Part shown: positions 1 to 9,883 of the stretch, piece by piece
Layout: each line of letters opens with the position of its first letter
How positions within the stretch are numbered: the first letter of the stretch is position 1
Assembly: GCA_905178155.1 (NCBI GenBank)
Contig: CAJINV010000013.1
Coordinates: 486,344-550,343 of the forward strand
DNA: 64,000 bases
DNA from: Amoebophrya sp. A120
Taxonomy: Eukaryota > Sar > Dinophyceae > Syndiniales > Amoebophryaceae
Reading direction: 5' to 3'
The notes under the pieces: model-generated
What the model was told of the DNA's origin: nothing
Seen by the model: the letters and a program-made list of their open reading frames with translations, nothing else
Database searches by the model: none
Position numbers and translations under genes: made by a program

Positions 1-2892
1 CAGGAGGTTTTTCAAGCGATCGCCAACTTCGATCCCAGCGAGACCAGCCTGAGGAGTAGCGGGACAGGAACTTTTCCTCTGAGCCTCGAGGAAGTGTTTC
101 ATTTTGAAGATCCTGACGGCGGCTCCGGAAAGAGTATCAGCGTCCTTGCAAACACCGGGACCGGACTCGAGATTACCCCTGTGGTGGCTGTTTTTGCGGA
201 CCACACGAACGACGCCGTCGTGGTAGCGCTTCGGGGTACGAGCTCCGCACGGGACGCGCTCGCGGATCTCAACTATGCGTCCAAACCCATACACAAAGAC
301 GCTTTCACGCTGGCGGACCCGTTGAAATGGGAAGAAGACCGCCCCAGTGGGCTTGGCAAAGGAGCACGGGACCCGCCAAACGAGCACCTTATCTACGTCC
401 ACAAAGGCATGCTGCAACGCGCAAAACATGTCAGCGACCGCGTGCTCGAGTCTGTGCAACTGTATCTAAAAAAGAATGAAAAATTCAAGAAGGTGATCCT
501 CGCGGGGCATTCCCTCGGCGCCGGAACAGCGCAGTTTTTGTTTAAAATGTGGGACGACAGGAAGGTTTTTGACCATGACGTGCAGTTGCTGGGCTACGGT
601 TACGCTACTCCTGGCTCGGCCAGCGCGGCACTGAAGCTACCCTTCGACCGATTTGTGACCGTGGTTGCGGGCGATGACATCGTCCCGCGCGTGAACACGC
701 CGGAAAGGATCACCCAGGTGATTGATGACAGTGTAACTACAATCGCGAATCACGAAGTAGACCTCGATGGCAAGGTGCTGTGGCAAGAGATTCAGGCGGC
801 CCAGAGTGCCAGCTTGCAACCCCACAACTGGGTGATCCGGGGGGGCGGGGATGTCGTGTTGTTCCTCCCCGACGACGACAACGCCAAGCGGCTCTGCGCG
901 CCCAGTTCAAAACGTCACGCCGGGTTCTGGCTGCAGGCCGAGGTCGGGTTCAAAGATATCATCTTTTCAAACAGGGCACTCGAGTCCCACGGGGTTGATA
1001 ATTACAAGAAAAAGCTGGAGCGGTTGCGGTCCCAGTTTACGGGGCAGCGGCAGCCGCAACAGCAACGCCCTGCAATGCCCTATCATGATGTTGGTACCGC
1101 AGCACATCCCGACGGACCATCTGGAGCAACTGGTTCTTTGTCGACTTCGGCTCCTTCTGTGCCTGGTCTGTCCGTTTCCGACGCAGATCCCCATGCGCAC
1201 AAGGATTCTACTGGAGTACGCCACTCCGCACCGCCGAGCACGCTGTTTGATGAGCGTCCACCTCCCTCACGGAATGAAGTGGCGGGCTCGATGCCGCCTG
1301 CCGATCGTCCCGCAGCGCAATACGAATCATCTTCGTCACCCTTGTCGCTGCCAGCACGAAACACCCATCGACCTTCCTATCATGGGCAGCAGCTATCCGA
1401 ACCAGTTGCAAGTCAGCCTCGCCTGCACGGCGACGACCCTCCTCGTCGACCATTGCGTGATATCACGAACAACCCGCCTGCAGCCAGTGGACCGGGACGT
1501 CCTGAAGATCTTTCCGGGTGGCCGTCTGCTCTTCATCCTGCTCCCGACGCTACGGGCAAGAATCCGGCTCTCATTGGAGAAGATTATCGAGCACATCCGA
1601 TGTTGGCGTCATCTGCAAGCACAACTGATGCACTAAACGACGCGACTCGTCGTCCTGCTCCAGTGGCTCCTGCAGCTTCCACGGATAGCCCAAAGTATCC
1701 AAATTTCTCGTCGGTACCGCGTCGGAGTTTAGAACCTTCTCGTGCTCCCGGGCTGGTCAATACCCGACGACGGCAGGCGCATCTTACTCATCCCGTTCCT
1801 CCGGCGCCCAAAAGGCCCCCGCATGCGCCCGCAGGACAACAAGGACCGCTAGTAGTACCACGGCGGCCAGGCAGCAAGTTGGCACCCCGGGGGGAAGGGG
1901 GAGGCAGAGCGCTGCAGCAAAGGTTGGGCGCAAGCGCTGCTGGCCGAGATCCCGTTACGCTTTCTAGTGCGGACTCCGCTTTGCGTGGCCAGCATCATGA
2001 GCACCTTTCTGCTGGTCCGGCAGCCACACGGAGCCAACGAGTTCAAGGCCAACACACTATAGGAGGGCGCCCTGGTTCGGCAGCAGCTCGAGGTGCTGCA
2101 AGACGACCATTGGGTGGACGACCACGTCCGGCTTCATCAAAGCCAGCTGCAGCTTGGGGCTCTCATCTCCCCCGTCCACGGCCTGCACATTTTCAAAGTC
2201 ATTCCGGTGTGACTCCTGGTTCGATCTCGATGGATCATCACGCCTCCGGTCGGGCGGCGATGCCGCATGAGCTCCCTGGCCGGGTTTCGCCGCTGAGGCG
2301 GGTCTCTGGCGTTGCCCCGGCATCAAGGTTGGCTACTTCCAGACCTGCGGTGCGTCCTGGTCCTCTGGCCCCGCCTTCTCGTGCCGCAAGTGCAACTACA
2401 GGACCCCGGCCAAAAAGTGCAGCTGCAAGACGGTCCCCGCCACGGTCGTCTGCGACGTCACAAAGCAGTGGAAGACCGGCAACTAGTATCGGCATGCGAG
2501 CCACGCGGGCTGGGGCACCTCCACTCGTCGGTGGCTCCCCCCCACATCAGTTCCTCACAGACGATGGTTACCGAGGTGGCGATAGCCTACTGGAGTCCCG
2601 ATCTTATCCACGAAAAAGAACATCAGGTGGTAGAAGAAAGGCAAATACGGTAAACGCACGTACGGTGCAGCCCTCAGCTCACCGACTTCATTATCCATAC
2701 GAGCGCAGTAAGTATAAGACCAAAAACGTTCGCTCCACAAGGTCTACCTCTCTTCGCAGAAGGAGCAGAAGGAGAAACTCTTCCCCTGCCCTCCCCACTG
2801 AGAAGGGTAACTTCCTGAACAAAAGGTCTATGGACCACGACTATGGTAGCGAAAGAAACAACACCTCCCATTTTTTCTCAAAGCATCCATGA
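1..2892 (+). CDS. Diacylglycerol-lipase-like class 3 lipase, 5'-partial
   Basis: The reading frame is open from base 1, so the start lies upstream of the window; 963 codons are visible. The catalytic part occupies about codons 40-340. It has an RGT strand motif near codon 75, an HKGM motif near codon 135, the nucleophile elbow GHSLG at codons 169-173, and GDDIVPR near codon 225, which carries the expected catalytic Asp region. This motif order (RGT, HKGM, GHSLGAGTA, DxVPR) is typical of sn-1 diacylglycerol lipases, which release 2-monoacylglycerol from diacylglycerol at membranes. From about codon 345 on the protein is a Pro/Ser/Arg-rich, probably disordered tail of some 600 residues without a recognisable fold. 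No membrane segment is visible in the part present; animal DAG lipases carry four at the N terminus, which would lie outside the window. The family call is fairly sure; the substrate is inferred. Confidence 0.8.
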   Translation, partial: QEVFQAIANFDPSETSLRSSGTGTFPLSLEEVFHFEDPDGGSGKSISVLANTGTGLEITPVVAVFADHTNDAVVVALRGTSSARDALADLNYASKPIHKDAFTLADPLKWEEDRPSGLGKGARDPPNEHLIYVHKGMLQRAKHVSDRVLESVQLYLKKNEKFKKVILAGHSLGAGTAQFLFKMWDDRKVFDHDVQLLGYGYATPGSASAALKLPFDRFVTVVAGDDIVPRVNTPERITQVIDDSVTTIANHEVDLDGKVLWQEIQAAQSASLQPHNWVIRGGGDVVLFLPDDDNAKRLCAPSSKRHAGFWLQAEVGFKDIIFSNRALESHGVDNYKKKLERLRSQFTGQRQPQQQRPAMPYHDVGTAAHPDGPSGATGSLSTSAPSVPGLSVSDADPHAHKDSTGVRHSAPPSTLFDERPPPSRNEVAGSMPPADRPAAQYESSSSPLSLPARNTHRPSYHGQQLSEPVASQPRLHGDDPPRRPLRDITNNPPAASGPGRPEDLSGWPSALHPAPDATGKNPALIGEDYRAHPMLASSASTTDALNDATRRPAPVAPAASTDSPKYPNFSSVPRRSLEPSRAPGLVNTRRRQAHLTHPVPPAPKRPPHAPAGQQGPLVVPRRPGSKLAPRGEGGGRALQQRLGASAAGRDPVTLSSADSALRGQHHEHLSAGPAATRSQRVQGQHTIGGRPGSAAARGAARRPLGGRPRPASSKPAAAWGSHLPRPRPAHFQSHSGVTPGSISMDHHASGRAAMPHELPGRVSPLRRVSGVAPASRLATSRPAVRPGPLAPPSRAASATTGPRPKSAAARRSPPRSSATSQSSGRPATSIGMRATRAGAPPLVGGSPPHQFLTDDGYRGGDSLLESRSYPRKRTSGGRRKANTVNARTVQPSAHRLHYPYERSKYKTKNVRSTRSTSLRRRSRRRNSSPALPTEKGNFLNKRSMDHDYGSERNNTSHFFSKHP

Positions 2893-3552
2893 AGGTCCAA
2901 GCGTTGTATTCACAGTCTTGACTCAACGGAATAATCGACTGTAGAGTTGTAATATGAACGTAAGTATGTTTTTACTCTCGTGTGCTCTCATCAAGAAACT
3001 GTTGTAAAGTAATTGTGTCCTCGTCGTGCTGAGGGTGCTTCTGCGGGCTTCCGACATATTTTTGCATCACATGTGACTGTCGGGGGAAAGAGACGTCTTC
3101 TCGGTTCGCTTTCCTAGACTGTTTGTTCTCATTCGTTCCGGTCGTAAAATGAACTTAAAAAATGAAGTTGAAGGAAATCCTGCCACGGCCTTTGTGTTTC
3201 GGCAAGAGACGGTGGTCAGCTGTCGTGCCTTCGTAGTCATCTCGTGGGTCTTACAACCGTGAAGTATTGCTGATTCTACAAAGTACTTATCAGTATCTAC
3301 TGATGGCGTAGAAGAGGAGAATCAATGCGAAAATGTAGCAAGATCTACTTCAACTACTCGAATGAATATTTATTGCCAGCGGAAGAGCAGCAGCGTCGAG
3401 CACGAGCTCGAGTTCGACGGCTGTCAACGTTCTTACAATTCGTAGATCGGATAGAAGAAAAAAGCAAAACGTAGTTTTCGACCCGATGGAACAGGCACGC
3501 TGCACTTGAAATGTTCATTCCAAGATGATATTGACTTCTTGACTGCCCCACG
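2893..3552. other. Intergenic stretch, no gene seen
   Basis: The base composition is more AT-rich than in the flanking coding DNA and only short ORFs occur. I see no RNA gene or repeat. Confidence 0.6.
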
Positions 3553-3900
3553 ATGGACCATCTTCCGATGGATTGGTTCGCTGTTGTTGTCTTCCTGCTC
3601 GGCGCGATTGTTCGGTCAGAGTACTTGAACTTGCCGTGGTCACCACGCGGGCAAACATTGTCGGCTTGGGTGTTCGCATTGGTGGCAGTCAGACCAATTC
3701 TATGGGCGTGTGTGCATTTCGCGCGAAGGCGAGTCCCTGGTGAAATGATCCGAGATCTTACTTATGTAATCGACGTGCTGGCAGGAACGTCCTGCCTAAG
3801 GATCGATTGGAACAAAGATGCAAGAAATAGATCTCCCTCTAGTACCAAACGGAATCCTCGTGCCGGGGAAGAAAAGGAATTTCCGCGGCAGCGTAGGTAG
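3553..3900 (+). CDS. Possible small membrane protein or exon, unidentified
   Basis: An ATG-initiated frame of 115 codons. Hydrophobic segments lie at about residues 8-20 and 38-55, followed by a charged, Arg/Lys-rich tail. I recognise no family. A GTAATC donor-like sequence follows Thr-Tyr near base 3767, so this could be a first exon instead of a complete gene. It lies upstream of two other unresolved frames on the same strand, and all three may belong to one transcript. Composition alone supports it, so confidence is low. Confidence 0.25.
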   Translation: MDHLPMDWFAVVVFLLGAIVRSEYLNLPWSPRGQTLSAWVFALVAVRPILWACVHFARRRVPGEMIRDLTYVIDVLAGTSCLRIDWNKDARNRSPSSTKRNPRAGEEKEFPRQRR

Positions 3901-4286
3901 CGAGGTGGCTTCAAGCTGCTCCTCGATTGTATTTTTTGTTCAAAGCGCCACTGGTCATGAACGTGATAGATTGATAGTTGTAGAGTTGTTTCAGTCGCGT
4001 TATTTGTATTTGTTTCCACCCCACGCACACCAAGCTGTACCTGTAAGCCGTACACGTTATCTGACGAGTTTACGACCTGTTGTGATTAGACACGTCTGGT
4101 TTCCGCATCTTTTTTCTGCAAGAGTTATTTTTGTAGCAGCGGTAGTTGTAGATGTAGATTTTTGCACCGTGTTTTCAAAAGGTGCGCCGCGCAGTTCTTT
4201 CTACCGCTCAAGCTCATCTAGTGGTGCCTGTGTAACAAAGCGGTATCAGTAAAGTGTCATACAGAATCGTAATCCTCTCAAAACAG

Positions 4287-4673
4287 ATGAGTCTGAGTCG
4301 TAAAATGGGACGACTTGGTCCACAATTCTTCTTCGCCCTGACGGCAGCGAAGATCTTTCTCTCGGACTCTCAGACCGTGGCTGCGCGATCCTTTCTTGCT
4401 CCTGCAGGGGAACGAGAAGATGGCGCCGCTGGTGTTGTGGGTTCCACAGGAGGGACGGCCGCACCAAATCGGGGGCCGCGGGAAGAGCACATCAACAAGG
4501 GAACCGAAGCACGTCGCCGCACCAGTGTTTCTCCAACCATCGGCGGTGGACGAGATGTGGTTGGGAACTACGGCCGGCCGACAACATCCCCAATGGGGCC
4601 GTCTGCTTCCTCTATCGAAATGCACAAAAGCTTGTGGCCACCTACCTTTGAATTTCTAACGTCGCATCATTGA
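4287..4673 (+). CDS. Possible small secreted protein or signal-peptide exon
   Basis: This is a frame of 128 codons from the ATG at 4287. The N terminus has basic residues, a hydrophobic stretch (about residues 9-22) and small residues after it, which resembles a signal peptide. The rest is Gly/Pro/Arg-rich and of low complexity. It ends about 100 bases before the next long frame and may be its first exon, since that frame lacks a convincing start. No family is recognised. Confidence 0.25.
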   Translation: MSLSRKMGRLGPQFFFALTAAKIFLSDSQTVAARSFLAPAGEREDGAAGVVGSTGGTAAPNRGPREEHINKGTEARRRTSVSPTIGGGRDVVGNYGRPTTSPMGPSASSIEMHKSLWPPTFEFLTSHH

Positions 4674-4776
4674 ACAATAGACATAGAAGAGATAAACAAT
4701 TTGTTCATTTTTGACATTGAGATTGATTCTTGATGAGAGGTTTCCATGGCTAGCGCGTAGAAGATGGCAGCTTGCC

Positions 4777-6837
4777 ATGCACAGTGTGAAAGTGGTAGAA
4801 ATAAAGCTACGAAAACAGACTGTGACCACGTGCGCTACTGTTTTCTACTTGAGAAATTCAAGGTTGAAAACTGCGGGCGATGAGGTGTTGTGCATTTTGA
4901 TGACGGCCGCGACAGCGGGAGCCGCCGCCACGCTGTCGCCGCGTTCGTTTATCTGGCGTGCGACGAACAAGAATGAATGCGACGAACATCATGATCCTCG
5001 AGAAGAAGTAGACTCTGCGGAGCGGCAAACGAGCGCCGAAGGACGACCAGGGTCATCTTCAGCTGCAGGCCGGCGCTCCGGAACAAGCGAGCTCTGGTTT
5101 CTGGCCACTCCGGCTTGCAGTGCACAAAACCCCGAAGTGATCCGACACGTGTGCGCGAAGCTGCGGGAAAAAATGCACGCCTGTATCAATAATGGCAAAA
5201 ATCAAAATTTTTCGGCTTGTGCGGATGAAGTAGATGCTGCTTGTACTAGCGACAGCCGTTGTTCCACCAAAAGCAGTGCTGCCTGTACTTCTCTCGACGT
5301 GTACTTGTGGCTGGAACAAAGCCACGTCCTGCCGCACATTCGCAGTCCGAACAACCACCGCCCGGCCACTTCCTGCGAGGTGCTGCTCGCACGGGAACTC
5401 TGTCAGGCGGTGGAGCAGGCCGGGGCGAAGATAAACTCTGACGGAACAACATCAGGCGGGGACCAGACCGAGGACCACGGCGCCGGCTCTCCTTTATTCC
5501 AAGTCAAGCAGCTCCGCAGCTTCGAGGGAAGCAAAGAGTTTTACCGCACCTGCGCGTCCGTTTTCGGCGGCGCCGTGTTTCTCCCGCAGTCTCTGTTGCA
5601 TTTCGCCGTGTTCAAACTAGTAAACATCGGCGGCCCCGACAACCTCGGCGCCGCGCTGCTGTACGGAGTCGCGGTCGGGGCCCTGTTCACAGCGAAGACG
5701 TACCGTGAGTGCTGCAGACAGCAGCTGGTGCCCGGCGGTCCGTCCAGCCGACGAGGTGCACCAGGGCTTATTTCCACGGCAGGATCTCCATCGGCTCCTT
5801 CGACTGCAAATGCAAAAGCAACAACCTCCATCTACGAAGATACGCTCTTCTGCACGCGAGCCTTTTTTGGAACACACCCAGATGAAGACGAAGGGGACCG
5901 CGGGGGAGCCACAAGAACTTTTGCAGCACCTCCTACTGCGAGCACCGACGGAGGTGGTCCTCACAGCGCCGCCAAAATCCTAGGTTCGACCGAACAAGTG
6001 GAACGAGACAGTAATGTTGACCCGATTCTCTGGGAGACCCCGTGCGCGAGGCGCTTGGCGCGGTTAGAGGTCCGCCATAAAGACTGGCTCAAGCAACTGG
6101 ACGACCTTGCCGAGGAGTTGAACCGGAAATGCAGGATCACACGACCAGCTGCTAGTGCTAGTACTCGGGGGTTCAATATTCTCTCGTCCTCTCCAGATGA
6201 TCTGCACTTTCGTCATCTCGAGCATCAGCCCGCCCCAGGAGCTGGGTCCTCTTTACTTGTCGAGAAAAATAAAACGACACAAGATCTTCATGACGGCGCC
6301 GAGGCTACAACTACCTGCTTGAGTAAAAATAGTGCTCATGATCTCTCGAACATGTTGAAACCTGAACACCGTAGTCTTTCGGCCGCGAGTACCGAATTGA
6401 TGTCTCTGTGCGCCACACCGTCCTCTTCCATCACCGGAGGCAGCTCTTGCGGCGGTGCACACAAGCTGCACCAGTTTACAAGTGCAAGTAACTACGCTGG
6501 TGACGATGAGGAACTATTCGGTGGATCGTGTCGCGAGGATTTGGCATCCGCACCTGCAGGAGAGCCTGGCGAGACTACAGTAGTGCAGCACGAGGAGCAA
6601 GGAGAAGAAGAGGCATCTGGAAGTTGTACTACGGCAGCGCTGTTTGAGGGATGCGACCCGAAACTTGTAGCAACTTCTCGACGTGCACGTGCCCCCTCCA
6701 ATGTCGTGCAGCCGGTGCAGCTGGTGATTGCCAGTCGGACGCACGTCAAAAGTTTGCTGAAAGAGCTACAGGACGCAAACAGTGGGTGGGTGGTCGAACC
6801 GGTGTGCATTCCGCTGCCGGAGGAGCAGGGCATATAG
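4777..6837 (+). CDS. Cys-rich membrane protein of unknown function
   Basis: From the first in-frame ATG (4777) the frame codes for 686 aa; a second candidate start is the ATG at 4900. The stretch before about 4860 does not look coding, so an upstream exon joined near there is possible. Residues about 105-225 hold a dozen Cys in a spaced pattern, suggesting a disulphide-bonded extracellular or luminal domain. Two hydrophobic segments follow at about residues 262-284 and 290-309 and could form a membrane hairpin. The C-terminal half is Ser/Thr/Ala-rich with a short charged, helix-like section near residues 425-460. I do not recognise the family. Coding status is supported by length and by the lack of stops over 2 kb. 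Confidence 0.6.
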   Translation: MHSVKVVEIKLRKQTVTTCATVFYLRNSRLKTAGDEVLCILMTAATAGAAATLSPRSFIWRATNKNECDEHHDPREEVDSAERQTSAEGRPGSSSAAGRRSGTSELWFLATPACSAQNPEVIRHVCAKLREKMHACINNGKNQNFSACADEVDAACTSDSRCSTKSSAACTSLDVYLWLEQSHVLPHIRSPNNHRPATSCEVLLARELCQAVEQAGAKINSDGTTSGGDQTEDHGAGSPLFQVKQLRSFEGSKEFYRTCASVFGGAVFLPQSLLHFAVFKLVNIGGPDNLGAALLYGVAVGALFTAKTYRECCRQQLVPGGPSSRRGAPGLISTAGSPSAPSTANAKATTSIYEDTLFCTRAFFGTHPDEDEGDRGGATRTFAAPPTASTDGGGPHSAAKILGSTEQVERDSNVDPILWETPCARRLARLEVRHKDWLKQLDDLAEELNRKCRITRPAASASTRGFNILSSSPDDLHFRHLEHQPAPGAGSSLLVEKNKTTQDLHDGAEATTTCLSKNSAHDLSNMLKPEHRSLSAASTELMSLCATPSSSITGGSSCGGAHKLHQFTSASNYAGDDEELFGGSCREDLASAPAGEPGETTVVQHEEQGEEEASGSCTTAALFEGCDPKLVATSRRARAPSNVVQPVQLVIASRTHVKSLLKELQDANSGWVVEPVCIPLPEEQGI

Positions 6838-7715
6838 GCGACGAACCTCTGAATTGGTGAAGCGGGCGAAGAACGAGATTTTTTGTTCCAAAGACGATAG
6901 GGCTGGATCTTAAACATGATGAGGAACGAACATGATAGCACTTTAGTCACATTTTTGGTAGATCCTGCTGGTTCATCATGTCCACTTAATCTCGCATGTT
7001 AGAGATACTTGAGTACTATCACCCATCACGGGTATTTTTTCTATCAACAATTTTACTCGCCTCTGGCGCTCAAGACTTCACTTTTGATGTGGTACTGGCA
7101 CGCGAGTGCGCTTGCTTTCGCTTCATTTTTGATTTGCAGTGCTGACACTGCGAACTAACGAGACCTCCAACATCCGAAAATAAAGAACAGATGCAAGAAA
7201 AGGTGTATCGAAAATGATCGCCAGATGATCGAACCTACAGTAGCCAACGACGAAAAACTGTTTGATGTTGCCTCCCGAAATAAAAATGCGCCACAAAATT
7301 TTGCAGTGGAATGGGGAGAATGGGGCGACCCCGGCCTCTTGCGCACTCAGATCGGCAGATCGTAGATCGTAGAGCAGCACGTGCAGCGCAGACTTCTCTG
7401 TATGTAATGTTTAGCGATAAATTCGTCGAAAGTGTCGTGTGCCGAATAATATTCACGGTGAATATGATTGCAGGACTCCAATACAGTCTATGTTCTGATT
7501 TATCATTGGTTTGGCAGCGTGTGGTGTGTGAACGTCGTCCGTATGATTTACATCTATCAGCAGGCAGGTCGCGGCACCGGAAGAAAGGTAAGAGAGTAAG
7601 GTTGTCTGGAGCAGCATGCAACTAGTGGTTGACGAAAAGCAAGTAGCAAGAACATGTTGCACTAGCAAACGAACTAGTTTTGTTGTCGATCCAGAATCGA
7701 CGCGCGAGTGAAGAA
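6838..7715. other. Intergenic stretch, no gene seen
   Basis: AT-rich sequence with short overlapping ORFs on both strands, none with a coding signature. It presumably holds the 3' end of the upstream transcript and the leader of the RING gene. Confidence 0.5.
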
Positions 7716-9542
7716 ATGTGGCGGCTTCGAAAAAAGCGGAAAAATAGTGGTTTATTTGCACTTTTTTGGTTTCTGCTTCGCAGCTTTTGCTTACTACACC
7801 TCCAGCACCAAAGTCACCTGGTGTCGCTGCACGTTTTCGCCGCCAACCTTTTCCGCCAGCCTTTTCAAGCCTTTCGGTATTACCACGCGCCGGCAGCTCC
7901 TACTGATGGCGCAACATTGCATCATGCCGACCGCGCACCGCCCAGGGGCCGGACCGCAGCACAAGAGCCGCAGGAGAACTCGTCTGACAGAAGCCAGCAT
8001 GGACCGCAAGGACAGCATCGCTCGCCGCTCCTTCGTCCTCTGCGTGGCCCTGCTGCTCGACGCAGCAGAGAGCGTCAGCACCATCTCAACCCCCATGAGT
8101 CAGATCAACAGCAGCGGCAGTGCTCGGTTTGTCTGGAACCGCACAGCGCGTCGTCCGGCGTCCAGGTCGACCATCAGCCGTACACGTGCCAGCACCAGTT
8201 TTGCCGGAAGTGCTTCGAAGTCGACGACAGTTGTAACGACCCGAATGCCAAAATCTTCAGTCTGAAGAAGTGCCCCCTGTGTCGCGCTTTGCCGAACGGC
8301 ATCTCCGAGGTGTTCGAAAGCACAGTTGCGGCGAGTAGCAGCCTGTTCAATTTTCTCCAGGCTGATGAGCATCGGTGGGTTCCGGCGCAGCAGGGCTGCT
8401 TTAACATTAACGAAGATGATCATGATCCCAATACGTCTACAGACGGACCACGCGGCCAAGGAGCACGAGACCACTTGCGCCGGGCAGCTTTTTTGAAGCA
8501 CAAAGCTTCCGTCTTGCGGTACGTCTTAATGCACCAGACCGAGCGGCTGCCGCAAAATCCGGACGACATCTTCGACGGCGACAATGACCCGGATTTTTTT
8601 CAGAATCGCTGCCGTCGGAAGTTCTGCGATTGCCTGTACTACGAACTCCTGCTCAGGGCTCCAGCAGGGCCGACGTCCAGAAGTAGTACCGCAGACGATC
8701 GAGATAGTAATCTTGGTCATCTGGTAGATGAACAACAACAATTGCATCAAGAACATGACGTTGCCGATGCGGAACAAGAAGTTGGAGCTCCTTCCGCCCC
8801 GTGCAGAGCCTCCTCGATGAGTTCCACCGCCACACCGGTGTCCCTCGCTTCCACCGAGGCGCCGGCGGACGCCCAAGGACTACAGCAGCAAGAGCAACTG
8901 CGGAGGTCCTCCGCTTCATTTGATGTTCACCCCGGTGCAGCTGCAGTTGCAGAGCAGGACCAAGATGTTGACGGCCGGAAGCTGCACAACTTCTTGCGAC
9001 TGTTCAACCACCTGCTTTCCGTAAACGAGAACTTTCCCGTGGAAGAGCCGGTAGTTTTTTTCGACCTCGTCAGTCCCGAGCTCATCACAAAGTGGATTTT
9101 CGAGCAGCGCAGCAGTTCCAGCGTGGATTGGGCGACCGAAATCAAACCCTTTCGGCTCCGAGGAGTAGAGGCAAACGACATCAGCCACGGCGGCGGCGAG
9201 TTCGTGTACGCGTTTATCCACCGGAGTCGCGGTCTGGCGCTGTGGACACCCTCGCGCGCGCTCGCGATCTACACTGTTTTCGACGAAAGCCAAGACCCGA
9301 CCTCGGTAGAAGACGAGGGAGGCACCACGAGAGACGGGGAAGTGGAAGGCTTCGTGTTGTTGGACGACAATTTGTCGCGGATTTTTACGCAGGAACGCCT
9401 GAAGAAATACTGGCGCGAGACCGTGCAGCGAGGACACAATCAGGACGATGGAGGCCGCGTGGTGTGGCGTCGCAACAATAACGGGTCGCACCTTCGTGGG
9501 CAGTATATCGAGAGAAAAAAAAACAACTCTTCCTTGACGTAG
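7716..9542 (+). CDS. RING-finger protein, probable membrane-anchored E3 ubiquitin ligase
   Basis: The 608-aa frame starts at the first in-frame ATG (7716). A hydrophobic segment near residues 13-32 may be a signal anchor. A C3HC4 RING finger is clear at residues 136-189 (bases 8121-8282): C-x2-C, then C-x-H-x2-C-x2-C, then C-x2-C ending in CPLC. RING domains bind two zinc ions and recruit E2 ubiquitin-conjugating enzymes, so an E3 ligase role is likely. The middle is Gln/His/Asp-rich. Residues about 425-590 look folded and contain mixed hydrophobic and charged strands, but I cannot assign a domain. The next gene downstream encodes a membrane protein with a PPxY motif, a type of site bound by ubiquitin-ligase adaptors; a link between them is speculative. 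Confidence 0.8.
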   Translation: MWRLRKKRKNSGLFALFWFLLRSFCLLHLQHQSHLVSLHVFAANLFRQPFQAFRYYHAPAAPTDGATLHHADRAPPRGRTAAQEPQENSSDRSQHGPQGQHRSPLLRPLRGPAARRSRERQHHLNPHESDQQQRQCSVCLEPHSASSGVQVDHQPYTCQHQFCRKCFEVDDSCNDPNAKIFSLKKCPLCRALPNGISEVFESTVAASSSLFNFLQADEHRWVPAQQGCFNINEDDHDPNTSTDGPRGQGARDHLRRAAFLKHKASVLRYVLMHQTERLPQNPDDIFDGDNDPDFFQNRCRRKFCDCLYYELLLRAPAGPTSRSSTADDRDSNLGHLVDEQQQLHQEHDVADAEQEVGAPSAPCRASSMSSTATPVSLASTEAPADAQGLQQQEQLRRSSASFDVHPGAAAVAEQDQDVDGRKLHNFLRLFNHLLSVNENFPVEEPVVFFDLVSPELITKWIFEQRSSSSVDWATEIKPFRLRGVEANDISHGGGEFVYAFIHRSRGLALWTPSRALAIYTVFDESQDPTSVEDEGGTTRDGEVEGFVLLDDNLSRIFTQERLKKYWRETVQRGHNQDDGGRVVWRRNNNGSHLRGQYIERKKNNSSLT

Positions 9543-9883
9543 ACCTTGAAATCTTGACTGTTGTGAAGAGTCGGAGATCGATGCTATGCATACAACCTGA
9601 TAGATGATTTGTACTGTGTTGAGCTGTGTATAGAGCTCGCTCTTGCGCGCCAAAAAGTTCCATTTGACTTCAAGCAAAGGCATGTATCAGAAGCCCGACA
9701 CTTGTTCTTGCCTTGTCAGAGGTCACGAAAAAAGCACACGCAGCGCTTTTTCACCAAAAATGGGATCAAATCACGGTGAAAAAAAAGCAAGCAGAAAGCG
9801 CAAGCAGACACGGAAACAAAGGAAGTTTTTTTCTCCACTGCTCAATAGCCCACGACCAAGCGCGCCGACGTTTCGACGACGAA
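9543..9883. other. Intergenic stretch, no gene seen
   Basis: About 340 bases. The frame of the next gene stays open upstream to about 9713 but has no ATG there, so this is probably leader sequence. Confidence 0.5.

Noticed and set aside
851-1636. 261-codon second frame in the lipase tail
   Set aside because: The lipase frame is open for more than 960 codons, which is far less likely by chance; the other frame has no recognisable domain.
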